From: an uncultured Kiloniellales bacterium
GTDB lineage: Bacteria; Pseudomonadota; Alphaproteobacteria; Kiloniellales; JAKSDN01
Direction: 5' to 3'
Length of the DNA stretch: 6,914 bases
Assembly (NCBI GenBank): GCA_947259625.1
Contig: CAMYMY010000199.1
Location: 1 to 6,914 of the forward strand
The notes below the pieces were generated by a model. That model saw nothing but the letters and a program-made list of their open reading frames with translations, made no database searches and had not been told where the DNA came from. A program made the position numbers and the translations under genes. Shown here one piece after another: positions 1-5,499 of the stretch. Each line of letters opens with the position of its first letter. Position 1 is the stretch's first letter.

Positions 1-34
1 CGTGTGAGAGGTTGAAGTGAGCGGCCTCGGCGCA

Positions 35-55
35 TGCAAATACGAGGGTTGCGCC
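35..55 (+). repeat. Left sub-terminal inverted repeat of the IS (imperfect)
   Basis: The stretch starts TGCAA, then has GAGGG and CGC. The reverse complement of 1537-1553 reads TGCAAGATGTGGGCGCA, which matches TGCAA, GNGGG and CGC in the same order with small gaps. Imperfect sub-terminal repeats are expected for IS1111-like elements. The match is short and gapped, so chance is not excluded. Confidence 0.35.
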
Positions 56-95
56 GGACTGGCCGGCGCCGAGCCTCAAGCATGGGAGACCGCTC

Positions 96-1199
96 ATGAA
101 GAAGGATACGCTCTACGTTGGACTGGATACAGACAAGAAATGGATCGACATATCGGTTGCGGATCCGCTGCCCGGCGGCGAGGTGCGCTACTTCGGCAAG
201 ATCGCGAACCAGGCTACGTCGCTGGATCGTGTGCTCAAGCGTCTGGGCAAGGAGGCGCGTACGCTTGTCGTGTGTTACGAGGCCGGTCCCTGCGGCTACG
301 GCATCCATCGTCGGCTGGACGGCAGGCCGGGCGTGAGCTGTCAGGTGATCGCGCCGTCGCTGACGCCGCGCCGCCCCGGGGACCGGGTCAAGACCAACCG
401 GCGCGACAGCTTGACCTTGGCCAAGCTGCTGCGGGCCGAAGAGCTGACGCCGATCTGGGTGCCCGATGCGGCGCACGAGGCGATGCGCGATCTGATCCGG
501 GCGCGCGGTGCCGCGGTATCGGACCGGGGGCGCTGCCGGCAACGCATCGGCGGCTTTCTGCTGCGCCAAGAGATCGGCTACCTCGGCAAGCCCTGGAGCA
601 AGAAGCACCGTCTCTGGCTGGGCCGGCTGGCGTTTGCCGCGGCGGCGCATCGCCTGATGTTCGCCGAGCTTCTGGATGCCCTCGATCAGGCCCAGGCGCG
701 GCTCGATCGGCTGGTCGAGCACATCGCGGAGCTGTGGCCCGCGTGGTCCCTGGCCTGGCTGGTCGAGGCGCTGCAGGCGTTGCGCGGCTATGGCTTGATC
801 AACGCCGTGACGGTGGTGGCGGAGATCGGCGATCCGCGGCGCTTCGACAGCCCGCGCCAGCTGATGGCCTTTGTCGGCCTGGTGCCGAGCGAGCGCTCGA
901 GCGGCGAGAGCGTGCGCCGTGGCGGCTTGACCAAGACCGGCAACGGGCGCGCTCGCAAGGCGCTGATCGAGGCGGCCTGGACCTACGCACGGCCGGCCAA
1001 GAGGCCCAAGGCGGCGGCGGTCCGGCAATCGGCCGAGGTCCGGGCTATCGCCGACAAGGCTCGCCATCGCCTGAGCGCGCGCTATCGCAAGCTGCATGGG
1101 CGCGGCAAGCTCGCCCAGGTCGCGGTCGCCGCGGTCGCCCGCGAGCAGCTCGGCTTCCTCTGGGCTATCGCCCGGGCCGCCGGGCCCGGCCGGGGCTGA
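96..1199 (+). CDS. IS110-family transposase (DEDD, RuvC-like), possibly inactive
   Basis: This is the DNA transposase/recombinase of the element, 367 residues, within the usual family range. The N-terminal RuvC-like DEDD domain shows D11 (GLDTDKK), E62 (CYEAGPCGYG) and D104 in KTNRRD. The family normally has KTDRRD, so the third acidic residue is N101 here (codon AAC at 396-398, one G-to-A change from GAC). The middle section (about 125-225) is the helical linker. The C-terminal IS116/IS110/IS902-type domain (about 225-300) contains the GYGLINAVTVVAEIGD segment, LVPSERSSG and the GGLTKTGNGRARKAL motif. The serine just before G270 (S269) is the likely catalytic serine of the family. The ATG at 96 is preceded by GGGAGA at 84-89, a good ribosome binding site with 6-nt spacing. 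The frame is uninterrupted. Family assignment is firm; the loss of activity is inferred. Confidence 0.93.
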   Translation: MKKDTLYVGLDTDKKWIDISVADPLPGGEVRYFGKIANQATSLDRVLKRLGKEARTLVVCYEAGPCGYGIHRRLDGRPGVSCQVIAPSLTPRRPGDRVKTNRRDSLTLAKLLRAEELTPIWVPDAAHEAMRDLIRARGAAVSDRGRCRQRIGGFLLRQEIGYLGKPWSKKHRLWLGRLAFAAAAHRLMFAELLDALDQAQARLDRLVEHIAELWPAWSLAWLVEALQALRGYGLINAVTVVAEIGDPRRFDSPRQLMAFVGLVPSERSSGESVRRGGLTKTGNGRARKALIEAAWTYARPAKRPKAAAVRQSAEVRAIADKARHRLSARYRKLHGRGKLAQVAVAAVAREQLGFLWAIARAAGPGRG

Positions 1200-1536
1200 G
1201 CCCGGGCCAGCCCATAGGACACGACCGCGGCGCCGGCCGGCCCAGGCCGACCGGCATCCAAGCAACAGCCGAAGGAGCTCCGCCCAAGCCCACCATCGCC
1301 GGTGCATCATTCTGGGAGCGGGTTGCAGGTCAGGGGAACCCTCGGCCTCATCCAGGAGTGGCGTCAAGCCCATACTCGATCTCAGTGCGAGGCAGCCCCG
1401 CGACGAACCCATGGTCATGTCGGTCCCAACCCACGTATCAGAGATGGATCAACCGTCGCAGCCAATGCCCGCTCCCAGGCCCATGCACCGGCCCCGTCAA
1501 CCAACCAACCCGCCGCGCCCGCGGCGTGAAAAAAAC
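1200..1536 (+). ncRNA. Candidate guide (bridge/seek) RNA region of the IS
   Basis: About 340 nt between the transposase stop and the right sub-terminal repeat hold no convincing gene. In IS1111-like elements this is where the structured guide RNA is encoded, downstream of the transposase gene. Visible structure includes a strong GC hairpin at 1232-1255 (GCCGG and CGGC on one side, GCCG and CCGGC on the other, one C/A mismatch, CCAG loop). A second hairpin is at 1511-1526 (CGCCGC / GCGGCG, GCCC loop), followed by an A tract. The RNA ends and guide loops cannot be defined by eye. The assignment rests on element type and position, not on a recognised RNA sequence. Confidence 0.35.
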
Positions 1537-1553
1537 TGCGCCCACATCTTGCA
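1537..1553 (+). repeat. Right sub-terminal inverted repeat of the IS (imperfect)
   Basis: This is the partner of the left repeat at 35-55; its reverse complement starts TGCAA and continues GTGGGCGC. It lies just upstream of the sequence GGACATCAGAGG, around which the element probably ends. Confidence 0.35.
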
Positions 1554-1601
1554 AAAACGGACATCAGAGGATGAGGGCCGTCGGTAAACCAAAGCACCAC
1601 C

Positions 1602-1631
1602 CCTCATGCTGAGCGTGTCGAAGCATGAAGG
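1602..1631. repeat. REP-like imperfect palindrome between the IS and mobA
   Basis: The arms TCATGCT (1604-1610) and AGCATGA (1622-1628) are perfect inverse complements around the core GAGCGTGTCGA. From general knowledge, CTCATGCTGAGC-x-TGTCGAAGCATGAGG-type palindromes are a frequent dispersed intergenic repeat in alphaproteobacterial genomes. This copy has an extra A in the outer right arm (GAAGG instead of GAGG), so it is slightly decayed. It lies 16-19 nt before the mobA start codon. It also contains a 14-codon frame (MLSVSKHEGRLAKL, 1606-1650) whose stop overlaps the mobA start as ATGA; this probably follows from the repeat sequence by chance. Confidence 0.7.
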
Positions 1632-1646
1632 CCGCCTGGCAAAGCT

Positions 1647-2285
1647 ATGACCACGGCTGACAGCCAGCGCGTCGCCGGGGTGCTCATGGCCGGGGGACTG
1701 TCGCGGCGCATGGGCGGCGGCGACAAGTGCCTGAGGCCCTTGGCCGGCCGGCCGATCCTGGCACGGATCATCGAGCGGGTGCGCCCCCAGGTCGGCCCCC
1801 TGGTGCTCAACGCCAACGGCGATCCGGGGCGCTTCGAGGCCTTCGGCCTGCCGGTGGCGGCCGACGTGGTCGAGGGCTTCGCCGGGCCGCTGGCCGGCGT
1901 GCTGACCGGGCTCGAATGGGCGGCCGAGCACGCGCCGGACTGCCGCTGGCTGGCCAGCTTCGCCTGCGACGCGCCCTTCCTGCCGCCGGACCTCGTGGCA
2001 CGCCTTCTGGCCGCCGTCGAGCACGAGGGCGCGGAGCTGGCCTGCGCCGCCTCCCTGGGCCGGCCGCACCCGGTCTTCGGGCTCTGGCCACTCGGCCTCA
2101 AGGACGACCTCGCCCGGGCCATGCGCGAGGAGGCAGTCCGCAAGGTCGACATCTGGACCGCGCGCTACCGGCTGGCGACGGTCGACTTTCCCGAGTCCGA
2201 GACGGGCGCGGGGCCGCTCGACCCCTTCTTCAACACGAACCGCCCCGAGGACCTCGAACAGGCCGAGCGCTTCGCCGCGGATTGA
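1647..2285 (+). CDS. mobA: Molybdenum cofactor guanylyltransferase MobA
   Basis: MobA transfers GMP from GTP to Mo-molybdopterin in the cytoplasm, making the bis-MGD cofactor of DMSO-reductase-family enzymes such as formate dehydrogenase and nitrate reductase. The 212-residue protein is of normal length. The N-terminal nucleotide-binding signature LMAGGLSRRMGGGDK spans residues 13-27. G81-L84 precedes the GVLTGLEWA segment, D108 in SFACDAPFLP is the expected metal ligand, RPHPVFGLWP is at 139-148, and the C-terminal NTNRPEDL is at 196-203. The start is the first possible one, because an in-frame TGA lies at 1626-1628. Its ribosome binding site is poor: GAAGG at 1627-1631 is about 15 nt away. 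No mobB or other cofactor gene is visible, and the upstream side is taken up by the IS and the REP-like repeat. Family assignment is firm. Confidence 0.93.
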   Translation: MTTADSQRVAGVLMAGGLSRRMGGGDKCLRPLAGRPILARIIERVRPQVGPLVLNANGDPGRFEAFGLPVAADVVEGFAGPLAGVLTGLEWAAEHAPDCRWLASFACDAPFLPPDLVARLLAAVEHEGAELACAASLGRPHPVFGLWPLGLKDDLARAMREEAVRKVDIWTARYRLATVDFPESETGAGPLDPFFNTNRPEDLEQAERFAAD

Positions 2286-2402
2286 GACCCCGTTCGGGAT
2301 GTCTTGGCCCGATACGCAGCCTTGTGGCCTCAGGGAACCGATCTAGAAATCATGCCGGGCTGTGAAATAAATATCATTCTCAGATCAACAACTGGAATAC
2401 AT

Positions 2403-2461
2403 AATCACAATATACATGATATATATAAATTATGAAAAATTGTATTCACCTACTTGTGATT
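2403..2461. repeat. Inverted repeat AATCACAA ... TTGTGATT
   Basis: AATCACAA at 2403-2410 and its exact reverse complement TTGTGATT at 2454-2461 are separated by 43 nt. The right copy overlaps the palindrome GATTGCAATC (2458-2467). Two half-sites about five helical turns apart (51 nt centre to centre) would suit a looping or cooperative regulator. The arms are short and the region is AT-rich, so chance is possible. Confidence 0.4.
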
Positions 2462-2489
2462 GCAATCAACCACGTATACATAATATAAA
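2460..2489 (+). promoter_or_regulatory. Candidate sigma70-type promoter with palindrome over the -35 box
   Basis: TTGCAA (2460-2465, 4 of 6 matches to TTGACA) is followed after 18 nt by TATAAA (2484-2489, 5 of 6 matches to TATAAT). The -35 hexamer lies within the perfect palindrome GATTGCAATC (2458-2467), as an operator might. An alternative -10 is CATAAT at 2479-2484. Transcription from here would give a leader of roughly 140 nt before the dioxygenase start at 2639. AT-rich DNA yields such matches easily. Confidence 0.35.
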
Positions 2490-2498
2490 ATGCCCGTT

Positions 2499-2533
2499 AC
2501 AATTATTTCTTGTCTCCGAAGTCACAATTATTT
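2499..2533 (+). repeat. Direct repeat ACAATTATTT, 25-nt period
   Basis: ACAATTATTT occurs at 2499-2508 and again at 2524-2533. It lies just downstream of the candidate promoter, in the untranslated leader of the dioxygenase gene. It may be a tandem binding site or a chance match in AT-rich sequence. Confidence 0.4.
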
Positions 2534-2570
2534 AACATTGCAGATGCAATATTAAACCCAGGATGTGATT

Positions 2571-2642
2571 ATGCGAGCGGACTCTCGATCTCCGGTCGAC
2601 TCGGGGACGAGATCGAAAACGAGGCGCTTGGGGGTTCGATGA
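2571..2642 (+). CDS. Possible 23-codon Arg-rich leader ORF coupled to the dioxygenase gene
   Basis: An ATG at 2571 is preceded by AGGA (2560-2563, 7-nt spacing). The frame runs 23 codons to TGA at 2640-2642, which overlaps the ATG of the next gene (2639-2641) as ATGA, the classic arrangement for translational coupling. The peptide starts MRADSRSPVD and ends TRRLGVR. Six of 23 residues are Arg, five of them encoded by CGA, AGA or AGG, codons usually avoided in GC-rich proteobacteria. This could be a regulatory leader peptide, or only a chance frame across the GC-rich end of the leader. I recognise no family. Confidence 0.3.
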   Translation: MRADSRSPVDSGTRSKTRRLGVR

Positions 2643-3478
2643 ACAGGGATTATTTGAACCACTACAGGGAGTTCGGCTACGCGGTGGTGCGCGGCGTCTT
2701 CGCGGTGGACGAGATCCGGGAGCTGGCCACCGCCTTCGACCGGGTCTACGCCCAGGGCCTGGCCCATGGCGCCAGCTTTCGCCATCAGAACGTCTTCTAC
2801 CAGGTCGCCCCCGACCCGAAGCTCGGGCCGATCGTGCGTTTCGTGCAGTGGCCCGCCTATTTCGACGACGTGTTCGAGCGCTTTCGCCTGGACCCGCGCA
2901 TGTGGCACATTCTGGCGCCGCTCCTCGGCCAGGACCTCAAGCAGATCATCAACCAGCTGCACTGGAAGCCGCCCGGCGCCGGTAACGTCGAGTTCGGCTA
3001 TCACCAGGACATCCGCTTCCGCCGGCCGCGCTCGGCCTACCGCCTCCCGGAGAGCTCCTACGTCCAGACCGGGATCGCCGTGGACCCGCACCGCAAGGAC
3101 AACGGCCCCATGATCGTCTTTCCGGGCAGCCACAAGCTCGGCGAGCTGAACCTTGGCAGCGAAGGCCGGGTCATGGACACCCCCATGAGCGACGAGGATA
3201 TTGCCCGGGCGGGTCTCGACCCGGCCTCGAGGGTCGAGCTGATCCTGGAACCGGGCGACGTGGCGTTCTGGAACCTATTTACGGTGCACGGCTCCGGAGC
3301 GAATACCTCGGCCGTCGACCGGCGCTTCTACCTCAACGGCTATGTCGCGGCGGAGCACTGCGACCGGGGCGAATGGGCCTTCAAGGGCGGCGAGCCCTGC
3401 GCCCTCGGCGAGCCGGTCCTGGTCCACTACGAGGAGCTCCACAGCCGCCCCGAACCCCACTACGTCGATGCCGGTTAG
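2639..3478 (+). CDS. PhyH-family Fe(II)/2-oxoglutarate dioxygenase
   Basis: This is a phytanoyl-CoA dioxygenase (PhyH) superfamily protein of 279 residues, the usual size. Members hydroxylate a carbon of a small molecule or lipid using O2 and 2-oxoglutarate in the cytoplasm; this one's substrate cannot be told. The N-terminal FGYAVVRGVF (12-21) is the typical family opening. The iron ligands appear as H122 and D124 (YHQD) and H217 (TVHGSG), and R228, eleven residues after H217, is the expected 2-oxoglutarate-binding Arg. GPMIVFPGSHKLG (156-168) and EPGDVAFWN (204-212) are further family motifs. The ATG at 2639 has GGGGG at 2630-2634. An in-frame TTG at 2510 would add 43 residues, but it lacks a ribosome binding site and runs through the AT-rich leader. 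The gene stands alone, converging on the operon to its right with a 6-nt gap. Ectoine and other specific hydroxylases are not supported. Confidence 0.88.
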   Translation: MNRDYLNHYREFGYAVVRGVFAVDEIRELATAFDRVYAQGLAHGASFRHQNVFYQVAPDPKLGPIVRFVQWPAYFDDVFERFRLDPRMWHILAPLLGQDLKQIINQLHWKPPGAGNVEFGYHQDIRFRRPRSAYRLPESSYVQTGIAVDPHRKDNGPMIVFPGSHKLGELNLGSEGRVMDTPMSDEDIARAGLDPASRVELILEPGDVAFWNLFTVHGSGANTSAVDRRFYLNGYVAAEHCDRGEWAFKGGEPCALGEPVLVHYEELHSRPEPHYVDAG

Positions 3479-3484
3479 GCAAAG

Positions 3485-4303
3485 CTAGCTGCTGCCCGAG
3501 GCGAGGATCCGCCGTACCAGGGCGAGGTCCGCGGGTTTGTCGACGTCGATGGGCGCGGTCGGAAACGGTAACTTGAGCGCCTTGGTCCGGACCTTCATGA
3601 CCCGCGACGCGCGCGCGAAGGCGTCGTCGAGGGTGAGCCGGCCGAGCAGGAACAATACCAACGACCCGAGGCCGAAGGTGGCCACGAGGCGCCAGGGGCG
3701 CTTGCGGTGGCGCTCGGCCGCGGCCCAGAAGCGGACCGCCCCGAGGCCGGCCTCGCCCGTCAGGGCATAGAGATTGCAGCCGGAATACCGCCCATCGCGA
3801 AAGCGCAGGAAGGTCCGCTGGGTGGTCGGAACGGCCTCCCGGACAACGGTCTCCGAGGCCAAGGCCGTCGTCAGATCGGCGTCCGAGGCCAGGGCCCCGG
3901 CGCAGAAGTGCTCGACCATCCCGGGGGTGAGCAGGGGGTTGTCCGCCGTCGCGATCAGCAGGGGATAGGGGCTGCCCAGGGTCTCGACGGCGCGCAGCAC
4001 GCTCACGCTCGTCGTCGGGCCGCTCGTCAGCACCGTGATGCGGCCGGCCGCGACGGCTTCGGCGACCGGCGCCAGGGCCTCGAGCACCTCGGGCGCCTCG
4101 ATCGAGATGGCGATGGCGCCGATCGAGGGGCTGGCGGTCAGGGCCTCCACGACACGGACCAGCATCGGGGTCCCCACCACGTCGACCAGACACTTGTGGC
4201 TGATCCCCTCGCTTCTCGCGACCGGGTCGGCCGCGCCGCGCGAGGCGGCCAGGATCAAGGCGGTGAAGCGCCGGCCGGCGCTGGACTGGGTCGCTCCGCT
4301 CAA
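3485..4303 (-). CDS. MobA-like nucleotidyltransferase (NTP_transf_3 type)
   Basis: This 272-residue protein has the Rossmann-like nucleotidyltransferase fold. It would transfer a nucleotidyl group from an NTP to a phosphorylated or acidic acceptor in the cytoplasm. The N-terminal loop LILAASRGAADP (16-27) replaces the classic LAGGxSxRMG. K37 in SHKCLV and VGTPMLVRV (43-51) follow, D121 in TADNPLL is the expected metal ligand, YSGCNLYAL is at 173-181 and PIDVDKPADL at 251-260 (D253/D255). A hydrophobic stretch GSLVLFLLG (213-221) may touch the membrane. The start is TTG at 4303, overlapping the stop of the upstream acyltransferase gene as TTGA, with AGAAGG 7 nt before it inside that gene. It is the last gene of the three-gene operon. 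Its neighbours suggest activation of a lipid head group, but substrate and nucleotide are unknown. It is a distant fold relative of mobA in this window, not a copy. Confidence 0.82.
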   Translation of the reverse strand: MSGATQSSAGRRFTALILAASRGAADPVARSEGISHKCLVDVVGTPMLVRVVEALTASPSIGAIAISIEAPEVLEALAPVAEAVAAGRITVLTSGPTTSVSVLRAVETLGSPYPLLIATADNPLLTPGMVEHFCAGALASDADLTTALASETVVREAVPTTQRTFLRFRDGRYSGCNLYALTGEAGLGAVRFWAAAERHRKRPWRLVATFGLGSLVLFLLGRLTLDDAFARASRVMKVRTKALKLPFPTAPIDVDKPADLALVRRILASGSS

Positions 4304-5499
4304 GCGAGGGCCTTTTCGTAGATCCGGTAGGTCTTGTAGGGCACCCCGCCGGCCGCCTCGATGACCTTGCGGGCCGGCAGGTTGTCCTCGAGCACCCAGG
4401 AGAGCTCGGCGCCCTTGTAGCCGGCCCGCCGGACGTTCTCGTGGACCTTCTCGATGACCGTGTAGGCCAGCCCCGCGCCCATCGCGCCCCCCTGGTATTT
4501 CTTGCGCACCCCCATGAGCGGCATCCGTACCCTGGTGATCTTGCCGGCCTTCAGCCGGTAGAGCAGCTTGGCCCAGCCGAAGGGCAGGAGCGCGCCGTCC
4601 AGGTCGGCCATCGCTTCGTTGAGATCGGGCAGGGCGAGCGCGAAGGCGGCCGGATCGCCGTCGATCTCGACGATGCAGACGAAGTCCTCCCGGATCAGGG
4701 GTTTCATGTCCTTGGCGATCTTGGCGATCTCCACCTCGGAGAAGGGGATGAAGCCCCAGTTGTTCGACCAGGCGTCGTTGAAGACCTCCAGCACCGCCTT
4801 CAGGTCCCGGCCGAACTGCGATTTCCGCAGCCGGCGAACGGTCACGTTCGGCCTCTTGGCCAGGTTGTCGACCAGGCGCCGCACCGCGCGCGGCACCGAC
4901 TTGGCCGCGACCACGTCGAAATCATAGGCGATGAGGTCCCTGACCTTGGCGTAGCCCTGGTGCTCCAGGCGCGGGCCATAGTAGGGCGGCGCGTGGCCCA
5001 TCATGAGCGACGGCGGCCTCTCGTATCCTTGGATCAGCAGGCCGGATTCGTCGTTGATCGACAGGCTGAAGGGGCCGCGCGCGGCGCGCATGCCCCGGTC
5101 CCTGAGCCAGTCCTCGGCGGTCCGCAGCAGGCCCGCGAAGGTCTCGCCGTCGTCCTCGGCCTCCAGGAAGCCGAAATGTCCGCAGGCGTCCTGGTGCTGG
5201 CTGAGCGCGGCCTGATCGATCTGGGCGCTGATCCGGCCGACCGGCTCGCCGCCCCGTCGCGCCAGCCAGAACCGCACCTCGGCATGGTCGAAGAAAGGGT
5301 TGGCGGCGGGATCCAGGTGCTGGCGCCGCTCGAACACGAGCGGCGGCACCCACTGGGGATCGTCCCGGTAGATCCGCCAGGGCACGCGGATGAAGCGGTT
5401 CAGATCGGCCTTGTTCCGGACCTGGACGATCTCGACCGCCGAAGTACCGGATGCCCGCTGCTCGCCCGCCGGGGCCGGTCGGGACTCAGGTAGCGCCAT
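4300..5499 (-). CDS. GNAT-fold acyltransferase, about 400 residues; possible ceramide-synthase-like N-acyltransferase
   Basis: The N-terminal block (about 24-100) has WRIYRDDPQWVPPL (41-54), HLDPAANPFFDHAE (61-74) and FWLARRGGEPVGRI (77-90), the last resembling a GNAT beta-strand with a Gly-Arg-Ile end. RGPFSLSINDESGLLIQGY (141-159) and MMGHAPPYYG (166-175) lie in the middle. A second GNAT-like half follows (about 235-399) with RMPLMGVRKKYQGGAMG (325-341), a likely acyl-CoA pyrophosphate loop, and ELSWVLEDNLPARKVIEAAGG (365-385), the usual GNAT end. Many bacteria carry members of uncertain role. From memory, the bacterial ceramide synthase of Caulobacter belongs to a family of this size and type, which would fit the neighbouring lipid hydroxylase, but I could not check it. 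The ATG has GAGGGAAGG just upstream. The 5' end overlaps the hydroxylase gene by 14 nt and the 3' end overlaps the nucleotidyltransferase gene by 4 nt. Confidence 0.82.
   Translation of the reverse strand: MALPESRPAPAGEQRASGTSAVEIVQVRNKADLNRFIRVPWRIYRDDPQWVPPLVFERRQHLDPAANPFFDHAEVRFWLARRGGEPVGRISAQIDQAALSQHQDACGHFGFLEAEDDGETFAGLLRTAEDWLRDRGMRAARGPFSLSINDESGLLIQGYERPPSLMMGHAPPYYGPRLEHQGYAKVRDLIAYDFDVVAAKSVPRAVRRLVDNLAKRPNVTVRRLRKSQFGRDLKAVLEVFNDAWSNNWGFIPFSEVEIAKIAKDMKPLIREDFVCIVEIDGDPAAFALALPDLNEAMADLDGALLPFGWAKLLYRLKAGKITRVRMPLMGVRKKYQGGAMGAGLAYTVIEKVHENVRRAGYKGAELSWVLEDNLPARKVIEAAGGVPYKTYRIYEKALA

Larger units (their letters stand above)
30..1562 (+). mobile_element. IS110-family insertion sequence, probably IS1111-like
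   Basis: The element consists of one transposase gene (96-1199), a short left non-coding end and a long right non-coding end. A long non-coding tail 3' of the transposase gene and short sub-terminal inverted repeats (35-55 and 1537-1553) are the layout known for the IS1111 subgroup. IS110-group members instead carry the long non-coding part 5' of the gene. IS110-family elements make no clear target duplication and have no terminal inverted repeats, so both boundaries are estimates (about +/-20 nt) placed just outside the sub-terminal repeats. The left boundary is close to the window edge and might lie outside it. A REP-like palindrome lies about 40 nt beyond the right end, and REP sequences are known targets of some IS110-family elements. 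Confidence 0.7.
2286..2638 (+). promoter_or_regulatory. AT-rich intergenic control region upstream of the dioxygenase gene
   Basis: No established gene lies in this 353-nt stretch. Composition changes abruptly: 2401-2490 has 20 G/C in 90 (22%) and 2361-2570 has 60 in 210 (about 29%), in otherwise strongly GC-rich DNA. It holds sigma70-like hexamers, an inverted repeat, a 10-bp palindrome, a direct repeat and a mini-ORF (2571-2642), described separately. No T-tailed terminator hairpin is visible after mobA. The island could be a binding region for AT-preferring nucleoid or zinc-finger regulators (such as MucR/Ros types of alphaproteobacteria), or a remnant of foreign DNA. Both ideas are inference. 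Confidence 0.6.

Noticed and set aside
1511..1535. Hairpin next to an A tract as a Rho-independent terminator
   Set aside because: On the plus strand the tail is A rather than T. On the minus strand the T tract comes before the hairpin, not after it.
17..1612. 531-codon open frame overlapping the transposase gene in another frame
   Set aside because: It has low-complexity Ala/Arg/Gly content typical of an out-of-frame read of GC-rich coding DNA, and the IS110 transposase clearly occupies another frame.
2432..2488. 18-codon hydrophobic mini-ORF (MKNCIHLLVIAINHVYII)
   Set aside because: It has no Shine-Dalgarno sequence and lies in AT-rich sequence overlapping the candidate promoter; chance frame likely.
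2490..2555. 21-codon mini-ORF starting MPVTIISC
   Set aside because: It has no ribosome binding site and unremarkable codons, and would need leaderless translation for which there is no evidence.
2510..2638. N-terminal extension of the dioxygenase from TTG at 2510
   Set aside because: It has no ribosome binding site, AT-rich sequence unlike the rest of the gene, and the family's usual N-terminus begins near the ATG at 2639.
3476..3496. Bidirectional terminator between the convergent dioxygenase and nucleotidyltransferase genes
   Set aside because: Only weak pairing (GGCA / TGCC around GCTAGC) and no T tract on either strand.
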